Shown one piece after another: positions 45,936 to 56,478 of a DNA stretch of 64,000 nucleotides; within the stretch, counting starts at the first letter, position 1; each line of letters starts with the position of its first letter. Source of the stretch: Pseudomaricurvus hydrocarbonicus (GTDB lineage: Bacteria; Pseudomonadota; Gammaproteobacteria; Pseudomonadales; Cellvibrionaceae); assembly GCF_011602365.1 (NCBI RefSeq), contig NZ_JAAONZ010000001.1:124001-188000 (forward strand). The letters run 5' to 3'. Made by a program: the position numbers and the translations under genes. Below the pieces are notes generated by a model, which made no database searches, was not told where the DNA came from, and worked only from the letters and a program-made list of their open reading frames with translations.

Positions 45936-48389
45936 TCATTTGCGACCAATTCTTAGGGCGTTCGCGACCACCACCAGCGAACTGGTCGACATCCCGATGG
46001 CCGCCGCCCAGGGTGGCACCATGCCCAGAGCCGCCAGGGGCAAGGCAATCACGTTGTAACCCAAAGCCCAGCTGAGGTTTTGCCGAATGATTTTGCGTGT
46101 TAGGTGAGCGCACTGGAAAGCCCGCTCCAGGGCCATCAAATCACTGCCCAGCAAGACACTGTCAGCCCGTGTTTGCGCGAGATCGCTCGCCCCGCCCATG
46201 GCCACAGAAACAAAAGCACCACTGAGTACGGGCACATCGTTGATGCCATCACCGACCATCAACACTTTTTCACCGGCTCGGTGCGGCTCTCCCGACGGCC
46301 CCTGCAGTGATTGCACATAGGCCAGCTTCTGATCCGGGCTTTGGTTGGATTGCCAGTGGGCAAACCCCAGCTCAGCGGCGACTCTGGCCACTTCACTTTC
46401 ACCGTCACCGCTGAGTAATTCCACCTCAATGTTTCGCTCTTGCAACGCGGCAATCAGGGGCGCTGCGGTATCGCGCAAGCGGTCCTGCAACCGTATCCAG
46501 GCAAGGCCGCCCTGCGCATCCCCAAACAACAACCACTGCCCGGGGCGCTCGGGCAGTGGCGCGCCCGGACAGACGAAATCCGCTTTACCCAACCGGAACT
46601 GCTGGCCATGCCATCGCCCCTGCACACCTGCTCCGGTTATCTGCTGCAGATGATCCGCAGTGAGCCCTCGCCCATAGGGCATGAAGGCCTTGGCAATGGG
46701 GTGAGTGGACCCGGTTTCCAACGCGGCGCATTGGGCCAAATACTGCCCTCTTAACTCTTCACTGAGGGGCTGGCCGGCCATGTCCATGACGTCCACCACC
46801 TGCGGACTGCCCACCGTTAAGGTGCCGGTTTTATCAAAAATAACCCTCTGCACCTGTGTCAGGCCCTCCAGCACATGCCCGCGCGTAACCAGCAGACCGT
46901 GCTGGCGCAACCAGGCCACCGCGGTCGTCAGGGCCGCAGGAGACGCCAGCGACAAGGCACAGGGACAGGTCACCACCAGCACGGACAAGGTCACCCAAAT
47001 AGCCTGACCCGGATCGATCTGCCACCAGGCGAAAGCGACCGCACAGGACACCAGCAATACCGCCGCGACAAAATACCCCGCCAGGCGGTCAGCCATCGCC
47101 ACCTGTGTAGGCTTATCCTGCTGCGCCTGCTCCACCAGCCGTTCAATGGCCGAGAGCCTGGTGCCTTGACCCACCGCAGTCACTTCAACCCGCAACACAC
47201 TGTCCGTGTTTAACGTCCCGGCGATCACCTCATCCCCAGGGAGTTTTTCCACCGCGTCTGGCTCACCGGTTAACAGGGTCTCCACGACGCCACTGCGACC
47301 TTCCAGTACCCGCCCATCACAGGGGATACTGGTGCCGCTGGCCACCAGCACGCAATCGCCCACCTGCAGTTGCCGCAGGGGCACCGTCTTCCAGGTGCCG
47401 TCAGACGTTTGCAGCTCGGCCGTCGCTGGCAGTATTTGCGCCATACGATCCGAGTCGATGCCATTGCGGTGACGCGCCCGCATCTCCAGGTAGCGGCCCC
47501 ACAACAGAAAAAAAGTAAACATGGAGACAGAGTCGAAATACACTTCACCGCCACCAAACACCGTGGCCCAGCAGCTGGCAAGATACGCACCGCCAATGGC
47601 GATGGAGACCGGCACATCCATGGTGAGATGACGCGCCAGTAGTGAGCGCTTGGCCGCGACGAAAAAAGGCTTCGCGCTGAAAAAAACGACCGGGGTTGCA
47701 ATCAGTAAGCTGAGCCAACGCAGGTACACCTGCCAACCGGCGTCGGCACCGCTGTAGAGTGCCACGGCCACCATGCCCACTTGCATCATGCCAAAACCGG
47801 CCACCGCCAATCGCATCAGCGCCGTGCGGTTTTCTTTTTCGCGCAGCTGTTGCTGCTGATCTTCGGTTGCCGGTACCGGCGGATAACCGATGTGAGACAG
47901 CGCCGCCATGATCTCGCTGAGGCGAATAACATCGGCATTCCAATTCACCAGGCAGCGGTGAGTGGTTGCGTTCACCCTCACCCGCTCAACCCCGGCAAGC
48001 TGAGCCAAGTGATGTTCGATCAACCACACACAGGCGGCACAGCTGATGCCTTCCAGAAGCAATTGGGCCTGCTTTAACGCGGGTGACTCATTGTCAGAGG
48101 TTTTGGCAGAGGTTGTGGCAGAGGGCGTTTCAAGGCTGTGCACAAACTCAGCCTGTACCTCGGGTAAATCATAGATGGCGAAGTTCGCCGTCTGTTCATT
48201 GGGGCGAGGATTGTTTTCGGTGCGAAAACGATAAAAATTTTCCAGGCCGCCAGATACGATGGCCGAGGCCACCGCCTGACAACCAGGGCAACAGAACGCT
48301 CGTGCCTTGCCATCAATCTCCAGAGAAAAATGACTGTGGGAAGGAACGTTTAAGCCACAATGGAAGCACCCCGAAGCAGCGGCAGTCAC
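45936..48389 (-). CDS. ccoI: Copper-exporting P-type ATPase CcoI (FixI)
   Basis: An 817-residue P1B ATPase that supplies copper for cbb3 oxidase. The N-terminus has CFHCG and FCCPGC (extra metal site), then the HMA domain with GISCAACVWL. Membrane motif VTCPCALSLASPAAL carries CPC, and the catalytic DKTGTLT, GDGESEV and MVGDGINDVPVL motifs follow. A GTG start (48389) overlaps the TGA of ccoH, typical of translational coupling. Middle gene of ccoGHIS. Confidence 0.96.
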   Translation of the reverse strand: MTAAASGCFHCGLNVPSHSHFSLEIDGKARAFCCPGCQAVASAIVSGGLENFYRFRTENNPRPNEQTANFAIYDLPEVQAEFVHSLETPSATTSAKTSDNESPALKQAQLLLEGISCAACVWLIEHHLAQLAGVERVRVNATTHRCLVNWNADVIRLSEIMAALSHIGYPPVPATEDQQQQLREKENRTALMRLAVAGFGMMQVGMVAVALYSGADAGWQVYLRWLSLLIATPVVFFSAKPFFVAAKRSLLARHLTMDVPVSIAIGGAYLASCWATVFGGGEVYFDSVSMFTFFLLWGRYLEMRARHRNGIDSDRMAQILPATAELQTSDGTWKTVPLRQLQVGDCVLVASGTSIPCDGRVLEGRSGVVETLLTGEPDAVEKLPGDEVIAGTLNTDSVLRVEVTAVGQGTRLSAIERLVEQAQQDKPTQVAMADRLAGYFVAAVLLVSCAVAFAWWQIDPGQAIWVTLSVLVVTCPCALSLASPAALTTAVAWLRQHGLLVTRGHVLEGLTQVQRVIFDKTGTLTVGSPQVVDVMDMAGQPLSEELRGQYLAQCAALETGSTHPIAKAFMPYGRGLTADHLQQITGAGVQGRWHGQQFRLGKADFVCPGAPLPERPGQWLLFGDAQGGLAWIRLQDRLRDTAAPLIAALQERNIEVELLSGDGESEVARVAAELGFAHWQSNQSPDQKLAYVQSLQGPSGEPHRAGEKVLMVGDGINDVPVLSGAFVSVAMGGASDLAQTRADSVLLGSDLMALERAFQCAHLTRKIIRQNLSWALGYNVIALPLAALGMVPPWAAAIGMSTSSLVVVANALRIGRK

Positions 48390-48949
48390 TCATCGCCACC
48401 AAAGGTCAGACTGGAACCCTTGGCCAAATCCAGCTCCCCAATCACCCGCCAATCCTCCAGGTCGGGGGCGGCGTCACCCAGCTCCGCCCGGGTCACGGGA
48501 ACCGATGTCAATCTCACGTACCAGCGATTCAACAAACGCTTTTCCAGCTCGCCCTGATAGCGACCGGGCACCACTTCATGCAGCACAATCATGGTGTCGT
48601 GGTCCGCTTCCAGCGGGTGATCAAAATACAGATCCAACTGGGCAGGCAATTCATAGCCGGAGTCAGTACTGGCGATGGTTAACATCACATCCCCCACCTC
48701 TTGATCGACGGTGAGCTGGCCAGACAGACCCAATTGATGAGCATGTCGATCCTGATCAACCCGCTGATTGATCATTCGACCTTCCTTGTAGTAATTATCC
48801 AACACCATATCGTCTGCGCCCTTGACGATGATCGTCAGAAAAGGCACCCAGATCACCATGATGATCAACAGTGGAGCCAAGACAAACCACGCCCAGAACT
48901 GCTTATACCAGGGGCCGTTGTCTTTACCGTTCAAATTTTTGTCAGTCAT
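48386..48949 (-). CDS. ccoH: FixH/CcoH family protein
   Basis: A 187-residue protein: cytoplasmic start, one helix FWAWFVLAPLLIIMVIWVPFL, then DDMVLDNYYKEGRMINQRVDQDRHA, the CcoH/FixH signature, and a periplasmic beta domain. It helps assemble cbb3 oxidase, with CcoI and CcoG. The start is ATG 48949; the codon at 48958 in this frame is TTG. Its stop overlaps the start of ccoI by four bases. Confidence 0.95.
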   Translation of the reverse strand: MTDKNLNGKDNGPWYKQFWAWFVLAPLLIIMVIWVPFLTIIVKGADDMVLDNYYKEGRMINQRVDQDRHAHQLGLSGQLTVDQEVGDVMLTIASTDSGYELPAQLDLYFDHPLEADHDTMIVLHEVVPGRYQGELEKRLLNRWYVRLTSVPVTRAELGDAAPDLEDWRVIGELDLAKGSSLTFGGDE

Positions 48950-49191
48950 AACACTCAAGTTTCAGTCGCAGTCGGTTGCATGGTTGGCGAGCACACCCCG
49001 CAGGGATCGCAGCGCAAACGGGTTAGTGCGCCATTCTACCACTGACAACCCTAACCTGACGATTTCCGACGCAATCTTTACGCTACTTGGCGCGGCTCAC
49101 AACATCGTCAGCACCCTGAAAACTCACACAGAGTGGTTTTCAGAAACGGCAACCACTCATTGTCACGGCCGCGTCTAACAGCCCGCCCCGT

Positions 49192-50640
49192 TTACTCATC
49201 CAGCCCCTGGCTGGGGCCAATAAAGCTGGCCTTTTCCCTCGCGGTAATGGTGGGGTCTTTTTTCGCCGTCACAATAATGTTGATGACATTTTTCGACGAT
49301 TTCAGCTGATCTTTTGGAATTGACACCCGCACCGGCAAGGTGAAGATTTCGCCCTCTTCCAGCTCCATTGGACGATAGCCACGAATGCGGAAGTCTCCAT
49401 CGCCCTCTACGGCAATATCGTAGCTGTGCGCATGGCGGTCCATATTGTTGATTTTAACGGTATAGACATTCTGCACCTGATCATGGGACAGGCGGTACAA
49501 GCGGGCTCCCCGATCACGAATCACATCCACCGACAGTGGCTCACGCGTGCCGACGGTGTAGACAAATGCCGTCATCATCACCAGTACGGCGACAATATAA
49601 CCAAACAACCTGGGGCGCAGAAAGTGGGTCTCTCCGTTTTCCAATTGATCCTCAGAGGTATAGCGAATGAGCCCCGGCTCATAACCCATCTTATCCATCA
49701 CCTGATTACAGGCATCGACACACAACCCACAGTTGATGCAGTCGTATTGCAAGCCGTCGCGAATATCGATATCCACCGGGCACACCTGCACACACCATGA
49801 GCAGTCGATGCAATCCCCTTTGCCTGCCGCCTTGTAGTCTTCATTGGGCTTGCGTGGGCCACGGCTCTCACCGCGTGACTTATCATAATGTACCGCCAGT
49901 GTGTCGGTGTCGTACATGACCGATTGAAAGCGCGCATAGGGGCACATGTATTTACACACCTGCTCGCGCAACCAGCCAGCATTCATGTACGTCATGAAGG
50001 TGAAAAATAACGTCCAGAAAGCGGCCACCGGACTGATGCCAAAGGTCACCAGCCCGGATTCGGCAATGGAGGGCCAGAAGCCCAGCAGCAGCTCTCGAAT
50101 GGGCGTGAAATAGCCTACAAAAGTAACGCCGGTAATAAAGGCAATCAATATCCAGAGAAAGTGCTTGCTGCCTTTACGGGCCACCTTTTCCAGACTCCAG
50201 GCCTGCTTGTCCAGCTTCATCATTTTATTGCGGTCACCCTCGCAAAAATGTTCGGCCCAGATAAACATCAATGTCCAAACCGTCTGCGGACAGGTAAAGC
50301 CACACCAGACCCGCCCGACCAGCACCGTCACCGTGAACAGGGTAAACGCGGCAATGATCAGCAACCAGGCCAGCAACATGCCGTCCTGTGGCCAGAAGGT
50401 CATCCAGAGAATGTGGAATTTTCGCGCCGGCAGATCAAACAACATCGCGGGCCGATCGTCGATCACCAACCACGGCATCAACAGAAAACCAACAATCAGC
50501 GGCAAACCGGTATAGCGGCGGATATTTTGATAGAAACCGGAGATTTTACGGGTATACACTCTGCCGCTAGAGTCATACAACATCCGGTAACGTACATCAT
50601 CACCGGCCTGCTCTTCTACGGTTGGGATTTTATCGCCCAT
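49192..50640 (-). CDS. ccoG: cbb3 oxidase accessory ferredoxin-like protein CcoG
   Basis: A 482-residue membrane protein with about five helices and two 4Fe-4S sites: GDCIDCSWCVQVCPVDIDI and YDCINCGLCVDACNQVM. Also seen are WCGFTCPQTVWT and VCKYMCPYARFQSVMYD. A C-terminal periplasmic IG-like domain follows residue ~375. CcoG reduces or handles copper for CcoNOP assembly in studied bacteria. It is first of the leftward ccoGHIS set. Confidence 0.96.
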   Translation of the reverse strand: MGDKIPTVEEQAGDDVRYRMLYDSSGRVYTRKISGFYQNIRRYTGLPLIVGFLLMPWLVIDDRPAMLFDLPARKFHILWMTFWPQDGMLLAWLLIIAAFTLFTVTVLVGRVWCGFTCPQTVWTLMFIWAEHFCEGDRNKMMKLDKQAWSLEKVARKGSKHFLWILIAFITGVTFVGYFTPIRELLLGFWPSIAESGLVTFGISPVAAFWTLFFTFMTYMNAGWLREQVCKYMCPYARFQSVMYDTDTLAVHYDKSRGESRGPRKPNEDYKAAGKGDCIDCSWCVQVCPVDIDIRDGLQYDCINCGLCVDACNQVMDKMGYEPGLIRYTSEDQLENGETHFLRPRLFGYIVAVLVMMTAFVYTVGTREPLSVDVIRDRGARLYRLSHDQVQNVYTVKINNMDRHAHSYDIAVEGDGDFRIRGYRPMELEEGEIFTLPVRVSIPKDQLKSSKNVINIIVTAKKDPTITAREKASFIGPSQGLDE

Positions 50641-51190
50641 TCTCTGCTTCTCCTTAGGAATTACTCAACGGCAGGCTGCCGCAATGGCTGGCCCTCCTTC
50701 GCCCCCAGGCTCTTCGGCCATTAGTGAGGTGATTAATCATCACGGTACATTGGTAAACATCTTGGCACTGAGTGCGGCTCCGGGCTGGCAACCACAACGG
50801 TTAAACCCGGCAACGGCTGGCTTCGTGGCTATAAAACCCAGTGTGAAGCGCCGTTAAACTGACCGTAGCTGGCAGCGTAATTGTCCCGAACACCAGATTG
50901 CCCATCAGCTCAACACCTAGCTAAGGAACAGACAACACCAAACCAACGGTTATAACATTATAACTCTTTTAATGGTTGACCTTACTTGATCAAAGACAAC
51001 CTTTAGGGATCGGGAAAAAGTTGCGCCAGTTTAAAGAAAGCGGCTCGTCGCTCGAAACAGAAAATTGCTTTTTGCCTTAGCTGTAAAAGCGTTAACCCTT
51101 CAGCCATTACACTAAAAACAGACAGCCTTCGCGCCAACAACCGTCAACCCCAAAATCGCCCACAACCAAACGGTCAAAGCCAAAAACAAC
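50641..51190. other. Intergenic region between ccoP and ccoG
   Basis: About 550 bases without a gene. It contains the ccoP terminator, and on the minus strand a TATAAT (50957-50962) with a TTGATCAA palindrome (50986-50993) centred about 40 bases upstream of the predicted start of transcription. This looks like an activator-dependent promoter for ccoGHIS, but the palindrome lacks the four-base spacer of an FNR/Anr box. Confidence 0.4.
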
Positions 51191-51212
51191 AAAGCCCCGA
51201 TAACGGGGCTTT
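51181..51212 (-). terminator. Rho-independent terminator after ccoP
   Basis: Perfect 9-bp stem AAAGCCCCG / CGGGGCTTT with loop of four; on the minus strand it is followed by GTTGTTTTTG. It lies 26 bases past the ccoP stop. Confidence 0.9.
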
Positions 51213-51237
51213 GCAGGACTCTCACAACAGCGAGAAA

Positions 51238-52137
51238 TTACTCCACATCTTGTGACAAGCTGTAAACGTAAGCCGCTAGCAGGTGGATTTTATCCGCACG
51301 CAACTTGTCTTTCTGAGCCGGCATCTGGTTAGAGCGACCGTTGCGGATCGAGTGACGGATGCCTTGAGGCGTACCCTCATACAACCAGATATCGTCCGTC
51401 AGGTTAGGCGCGCCCAAACTCTGACTGCCCTTGCCGTCAGCACCGTGGCAAACCGCACAATTCTGCGCAAACACCTGCTGACCCGTAGCGGCCAAAGCAG
51501 CGTCGTGTTCCTGACCGGAGATCTGCAACACATACTCGGCAGCGGCTTGAACATTTTCTTCGCCGATGACCGGTCCCCAAGGTGGCATAGCCCCACTGCG
51601 ACCATCCGTAATGGTTTTATGAAGACTCTCGGGGTCACCACCGTACAGCCAATCGTCATCGGTCAGATTCGGGAAACCGTAGTTGCCCCCAGCGTCCGCG
51701 CCGTGGCACACCGCACAGTTGTTGGCAAACAAGCGCACACCCATCTTCAAGGCCCGTGGATCCTGAGCCACTTCTTCAATCGGCATGTCGGCAAACTGGG
51801 AAAAGCTTTCACCGTAAGCCTCTTCCGCTTTTTGCTGTTCACGCTCTAACTGATTGTGCGAGGTCCATCCCAGTATCCCTTTCCATGACCCCATGCCCGG
51901 GTAGGCGATCAGGTAGAAGACAGTAAAGACAAACGTGGCCAGAAACATGTAAAACCACCACTTCGGCAGGGGGTTGTCATATTCTTCAATACCATCGTAA
52001 ACATGGCCGGTGGTGGCATTCTCCGGCTCACTTTCATCGCTAACAGCAACCTTGCGGTTTGCCATCAACACCCAAAACAGCAGCACCAGGTTTACCGTGG
52101 TCAGAACGATGATCCACAAACTCCAGAAAGTACTCAT
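51238..52137 (-). CDS. ccoP: cbb3-type cytochrome c oxidase subunit III (CcoP)
   Basis: A 299-residue dihaem subunit: an N-terminal membrane hairpin (MSTFWSLWIIVLTTVNLVLLFWVLM and PKWWFYMFLATFVFTVFYLIAY), then two cytochrome c domains each with CAVCH (NNCAVCHGADAGG and QNCAVCHGADGKG) and distal Met ligands in MPPWG and MPAQK. It passes electrons toward CcoO/CcoN. ATG 52137 has AGGA six bases upstream and overlaps the preceding ccoQ reading frame's end. Confidence 0.97.
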   Translation of the reverse strand: MSTFWSLWIIVLTTVNLVLLFWVLMANRKVAVSDESEPENATTGHVYDGIEEYDNPLPKWWFYMFLATFVFTVFYLIAYPGMGSWKGILGWTSHNQLEREQQKAEEAYGESFSQFADMPIEEVAQDPRALKMGVRLFANNCAVCHGADAGGNYGFPNLTDDDWLYGGDPESLHKTITDGRSGAMPPWGPVIGEENVQAAAEYVLQISGQEHDAALAATGQQVFAQNCAVCHGADGKGSQSLGAPNLTDDIWLYEGTPQGIRHSIRNGRSNQMPAQKDKLRADKIHLLAAYVYSLSQDVE

Positions 52138-52139
52138 AA

Positions 52140-52337
52140 TCAATCCTGTTTTTTCTTGTCATCTCCGGAAGACTTTATTGAGTCTCCGGAGCTGTTGATC
52201 TCATCATCACTGAACGGCAGATTTGCAGCTTCGTCAAACTGCTTCTTGCGGCTGGGTGAAAACGCCCACCAGCAAACCCCCATAAAGGCGATAAACACCA
52301 GTACGGTCGACAAGCTGCGAAAATCATTAATATCCAT
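52140..52337 (-). CDS. ccoQ: cbb3 oxidase subunit CcoQ
   Basis: A 65-residue one-helix subunit: MDINDFRSLSTVLVFIAFMGVCWWAFSPSRKKQFDEAANLPF is the FixQ/CcoQ pattern, stabilising the complex. The charged tail is SSGD/KKK-rich. Located between ccoO and ccoP as usual. Confidence 0.95.
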   Translation of the reverse strand: MDINDFRSLSTVLVFIAFMGVCWWAFSPSRKKQFDEAANLPFSDDEINSSGDSIKSSGDDKKKQD

Positions 52338-52354
52338 GATGGAGCCTCAAATCA

Positions 52355-52966
52355 TTAACGTTTTTGTTGCAGCAACAGACCCAGCTGCTGAAGATAAGCC
52401 ACCAGCGCATCCATCTCGGTCACACCTTTGACCGCAGCCTGAGCTCCGGCAATATCTTCATCGGTGTAAGGTACGCCGACTGAACGCAGAGCGGCCATTT
52501 TCTTGCCAGTGTCTTTGCCATCCAGCACGTTATCGAACAGCCAGGGGAACTCTGGCATGTTGGACTCAGGAACCACGTTACGAGGGTTGTACAAGTGAGC
52601 TTTGTGCCAGGCATCAGAGTAACGACCACCGACACGGGCCAGATCAGGACCTGTGCGCTTGGAGCCCCACAAAAACGGGTGATCGTAAACCGACTCGCCA
52701 GCAACAGAATAGTGGCCATAACGCTCAACTTCTGCACGCAGTGGACGAATCATTTGTGTGTGACACACGTGACAACCTTCACGGATGTAAATGTCACGCC
52801 CCTCCAGCTGAACCGCGTTCCAGGGCTTCAGGCCCTCGACCGGCTCAGTGGTTTCCTTAAGGAAAAACTGAGGAACGATTTCAACCAGGCCACCGAAACT
52901 GATCGCAACGACGACCAGTATCACCATCAAGCCAATGTTCTTTTCTACGATATCATGATTTTTCAC
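52355..52966 (-). CDS. ccoO: cbb3 oxidase subunit II (CcoO)
   Basis: A 203-residue monohaem cytochrome subunit: one N-terminal helix ([24 protein letters not shown]), then [28 protein letters not shown] with the CxxCH haem site and family-specific [23 protein letters not shown]. The Met ligand lies in ESNMPEFPW. Twelve bases after ccoN. Confidence 0.97.
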   Translation of the reverse strand: MKNHDIVEKNIGLMVILVVVAISFGGLVEIVPQFFLKETTEPVEGLKPWNAVQLEGRDIYIREGCHVCHTQMIRPLRAEVERYGHYSVAGESVYDHPFLWGSKRTGPDLARVGGRYSDAWHKAHLYNPRNVVPESNMPEFPWLFDNVLDGKDTGKKMAALRSVGVPYTDEDIAGAQAAVKGVTEMDALVAYLQQLGLLLQQKR

Positions 52967-52978
52967 AGTCGCTTCTCC

Positions 52979-54421
52979 TTAGGCCGTTTGCGGCTGCGCG
53001 TTGGTAACTTCGTCTTCTGACTCAGTCATGGTGCGATAAGTGTTGTAAGCCATCAGCAACATACCGGCCAGGAAGAAAGCCCCACCGATAGCGCGTACGA
53101 GGTAACCGTGATGACTGGCGGCAACGGCTTCTGCAAAGCTGTATGTCAGGGTGCCATCGGCGTTAAATGCACGCCACATCAAACCCTGCATGATGCCGTT
53201 GACCCACATCGCAGCGATGTACAGAACCGTACCAATGGTCGCCAGCCAAAAGTGCGTATTAATCAACTTCACACTCCACATGGCTTTACGGCCACTCAGG
53301 ATCGGCAACAGGTGATAAATAGCGCCGATAGAGATCATCGCAACCCAACCCAGGGCACCGGAGTGCACGTGGCCCACGGTCCAGTCGGTGTTGTGAGATA
53401 AGGCGTTAACCGTCTTAATCGCCATCATCGGCCCTTCGAAGGTAGACATACCGTAGAACGACAGAGAAACCACCAGGAAGCGCAAGGTAGGATCCGTGCG
53501 CAGCTTATGCCAGGCACCGGACAGGGTCATAATACCGTTAATCATGCCGCCCCAGGATGGCGCCAGCAGGATCAGTGACATCACCATACCCAGGCTCTGG
53601 GTCCAGTCCGGCAACGCCGAGTAATGCAGGTGGTGAGAACCGGCCCAGATGTACAGGCTGATCAAGGCCCAGAAGTGGACGATGGACAACTGGTATGAAT
53701 ACACCGGACGGCCCGCCTGCTTCGGCACGAAGTAGTACATCATCCCCAGGAAGCCGGCGGTCAGATAAAAACCGACCGCATTGTGCCCATACCACCACTG
53801 GATCATGGCATCCATCGCACCGGAGTACATGGAATAGGATTTGGTCAATGTCACAGGGACAGCCATGCTGTTGACGACATGCAGCAGGGCGATGGTGACA
53901 ATGAAAGCGCCGTAGAACCAGTTCGCCACATAAATGTGGGACGTGGTGCGTTTAACAATGGTGCCGAAAAACACAATGGCGTAAGACACCCACACCAGCG
54001 TAATCAGGATATCGATGGGCCATTCCAGCTCAGCGTATTCTTTGGCGGAGGTCATACCCTGCGGCAGCGTTATCACCGCCAGAAGAATCACCAGCTGCCA
54101 GCCCCAAAAGGTAAATGGCACCAAAAAGCCGCCAAACAACGGCGCACGACAGGTCCGTTGCACCACATAATAAGAGGTAGCAAACAAGGCACAGCCACCA
54201 AAGGCGAAAATAACCGCATTGGTGTGCAGGGGGCGCAAACGCCCGAAGTGCGTGTATGGCTGGAGGATGTTGTTTAACTCCGGCCAGACAAGCTGGGAAG
54301 CGATAAGCACACCAATAGCCATTCCAACCACGCCCCAAACGACGGTCATAACGGCAAATTGGCGTACTACGTTGTAGTCATATGCAGGCTGCTCTCCAGC
54401 CGCTGCCAGGTTACTACTCAT
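52979..54421 (-). CDS. ccoN: cbb3 oxidase catalytic subunit I (CcoN)
   Basis: A 480-residue, twelve-helix haem-copper oxidase subunit. Seen: [13 protein letters not shown] (low-spin haem His), [35 protein letters not shown] with the copper-site His and the cross-linked Tyr region, [14 protein letters not shown] with the two further copper His, and [11 protein letters not shown] with the haem-b3 ligands. It reduces oxygen with high affinity and pumps protons. First gene of ccoNOQP. Confidence 0.98.
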   Translation of the reverse strand: MSSNLAAAGEQPAYDYNVVRQFAVMTVVWGVVGMAIGVLIASQLVWPELNNILQPYTHFGRLRPLHTNAVIFAFGGCALFATSYYVVQRTCRAPLFGGFLVPFTFWGWQLVILLAVITLPQGMTSAKEYAELEWPIDILITLVWVSYAIVFFGTIVKRTTSHIYVANWFYGAFIVTIALLHVVNSMAVPVTLTKSYSMYSGAMDAMIQWWYGHNAVGFYLTAGFLGMMYYFVPKQAGRPVYSYQLSIVHFWALISLYIWAGSHHLHYSALPDWTQSLGMVMSLILLAPSWGGMINGIMTLSGAWHKLRTDPTLRFLVVSLSFYGMSTFEGPMMAIKTVNALSHNTDWTVGHVHSGALGWVAMISIGAIYHLLPILSGRKAMWSVKLINTHFWLATIGTVLYIAAMWVNGIMQGLMWRAFNADGTLTYSFAEAVAASHHGYLVRAIGGAFFLAGMLLMAYNTYRTMTESEDEVTNAQPQTA

Positions 54422-54484
54422 AGTGACGATCCTAATTGGTTTTAATAGTAAGGAAGTTAAGTTTCAGAATTCTTGACTTCATCA

Positions 54485-54582
54485 GGCCGGGCACGCCTTC
54501 CCACCAGTCCAGTGAGGCCCGGCCTTGCGCCTGCCAGCCTGAATTTGCATCCGCAAATTCAGGCAAATTAGATGCCTCTCAA
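54485..54582 (-). promoter_or_regulatory. Structured upstream region of ccoN
   Basis: Two inverted repeats lie 60-145 bases before ccoN: AGGCCGGGC / GCCCGGCCT (54484-54492 with 54517-54525) and a perfect 12-bp one, GCCTGAATTTGC / GCAAATTCAGGC (54537-54564, loop ATCC). On the minus strand TTGAG-N4-ATCTA (54569-54582) matches the FNR/Anr pattern TTGAT-N4-ATCAA at 8 of 10 places. The second hairpin could also act as the argG terminator. Its role is not decided by sequence. Confidence 0.4.
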
Positions 54583-54677
54583 TAACCACAAAGTGTAGGC
54601 CATAGAGCATTTTTTGCTCATATCACCCGACACGACATGGCATCCCCCAAAGAAAGAGGAAGGCATCTCGGCAAAAA

Positions 54678-55901
54678 TTATTTCAGGTCACGACCTTTTC
54701 CGGCAGCAATGCGCAAACGCAAAGCATTCAGTTTGATAAAGCCAGCCGCGTCTTTTTGATCGTAAGCGCCAGCATCGTCCTCGAACGTGGCGATTTTTTC
54801 ATCAAAAAGGCTGTCTTCAGAACGGCGGCCGACCGCAGTCACAGAGCCCTTATAGAGCTTCACACGAACCTCGCCGTTAACGACCTTCTGAGACTCGTCG
54901 ATCGCGGCCTGCAGCATCTTGCGCTCCGGACTCCACCAGTAGCCGTTGTAGACCATATTGGCGTATTTCGGCATCAGCTCGTCTTTCAGGTGCGCCGCTT
55001 CACGGTCCAGAGTCAGAGACTCAATGGCACGGTGGGCTTTCATCATGACAGTACCCGCCGGTGTCTCGTAGCAGCCCCGGGACTTCATGCCCACGTAGCG
55101 GTTCTCAACGATGTCCAGACGACCCACACCGTTCTCGCCAGCCACTTTGTTGAGGTATTCCATCACGGTGGCAGGACTCATGGCTTGACCATCAATGGCC
55201 ACGATGTCGCCCTTTTCGTAGGTCAGGACCAAATAGGTAGGCTTGTCAGGTGCGGCTTCCGGTGAAACCGTCCAGCGCCACATTTCAGGGTCTTCCGCTT
55301 CCCACCAGGGATCTTCCAGGTTGCCACCTTCATAGGAGATGTGCAGCAGGTTGGCATCCATTGAATAGGGAGACTTTTTCTTACTGCTGGCAAAATCCAC
55401 AGGGATGTTATGGTCTTCGCAGTATTTCATCAGGGTTTCGCGAGAGGTCAAATCCCATTCCCGCCAAGGGGCAATCACCTGCACCCCCGGCATCAAGGCG
55501 TAAGCACCCAGCTCAAAACGCACCTGGTCATTGCCCTTGCCCGTTGCCCCGTGAGAAATGGCATCGGCACCGGTTTCCTTGGCAATCTCGATCAATCGCT
55601 TGGCAATCAGCGGACGCGCAATGGAAGTACCCAACAGGTACTCGCCTTCGTAAATGGCATTGGCGCGGAACATGGGAAAGACAAAGTCGCGGGCAAACTC
55701 TTCACGGAGGTCATCAATGTAAATTTCCTTGATGCCCATGGCTTGTGCTTTAGCCCGTGCAGGCTCTACTTCTTCGCCCTGACCAATATCAGCTGTGAAG
55801 GTTACAACTTCACAGTTGTATGTCTCTTGCAGCCACTTGACAATCACAGAGGTATCTAACCCTCCGGAATACGCCAGTACGACTTTTTTGACGGATGACA
55901 T
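54678..55901 (-). CDS. argG: Argininosuccinate synthase
   Basis: Joins citrulline and aspartate with ATP in arginine synthesis. 407 residues, starting [28 protein letters not shown] with the PP-loop AYSGGLDTS. Later segments [29 protein letters not shown] and [17 protein letters not shown] are all family landmarks. ATG 55901 has GGGAG seven bases upstream; the longer frame to 55979 has no family match. Confidence 0.97.
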   Translation of the reverse strand: MSSVKKVVLAYSGGLDTSVIVKWLQETYNCEVVTFTADIGQGEEVEPARAKAQAMGIKEIYIDDLREEFARDFVFPMFRANAIYEGEYLLGTSIARPLIAKRLIEIAKETGADAISHGATGKGNDQVRFELGAYALMPGVQVIAPWREWDLTSRETLMKYCEDHNIPVDFASSKKKSPYSMDANLLHISYEGGNLEDPWWEAEDPEMWRWTVSPEAAPDKPTYLVLTYEKGDIVAIDGQAMSPATVMEYLNKVAGENGVGRLDIVENRYVGMKSRGCYETPAGTVMMKAHRAIESLTLDREAAHLKDELMPKYANMVYNGYWWSPERKMLQAAIDESQKVVNGEVRVKLYKGSVTAVGRRSEDSLFDEKIATFEDDAGAYDQKDAAGFIKLNALRLRIAAGKGRDLK

Positions 55902-56478
55902 ATGCATCTCCCACGCAATCACGGTGTGTTTGTATCGCCCGCGACAAAATGCCGCAGGCACTGGAAATTTTGGGCGCAAATTGTAGCTCTTAATGCCACT
56001 AAAGCCCAGTTAAATGCAGGGTTATTCATGCTAAACAATGGTACTTATCGGTAAAACTATAGCCGCCCCAGCCCCGCCTGCGCATTCTGTAGCCATCCTG
56101 CCGAGAGAGTGACCAAAGCTGTAGCCCGTCAAAATGTCGACCAGCCCGGGATGGTCAATTCGACCACCTTTTCAAGCCCCCACGGTCGAGCAGCTCAAAT
56201 CAAGCGGCTCAGGCGCCCCATCTTGTCACTCACGGCCAGAACACACATGGAATCCGGGCGCTCCAGACCACCCCCGCTCATGGTATGCTTAACAGCAGGC
56301 GTGGCAATCCTGTCCATTAGAACCATTTTTCGGTAGGATGCGCCACCGGATTTGGCACTTGCTTACACAGTAGCTGACCTAAATCAAAATTTGCCCGCCA
56401 CTTTGGCCCGCCAACCGCCTTAAAGAGAGCCGCCAAAGTGCCTGCCACCGCTTCACCGACTGCATTCAGGAGCCAATC
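55902..56478. other. Gene-free region between argG and pyrC
   Basis: About 577 bases. In Pseudomonas this position holds motY; here no flagellar gene or other supported frame is seen. It must carry the two divergent promoters, but I cannot point to clear boxes. Confidence 0.45.

Noticed and set aside
50986-50993. FNR/Anr box for ccoG
   Set aside because: TTGATCAA lacks the four-base spacer of the TTGAT-N4-ATCAA consensus; listed only as a weak promoter candidate.
54537-54564. Classical Rho-independent terminator for argG
   Set aside because: The hairpin is perfect but no T run follows on the minus strand, and it lies 114 bases past the stop; kept only as a structured region.
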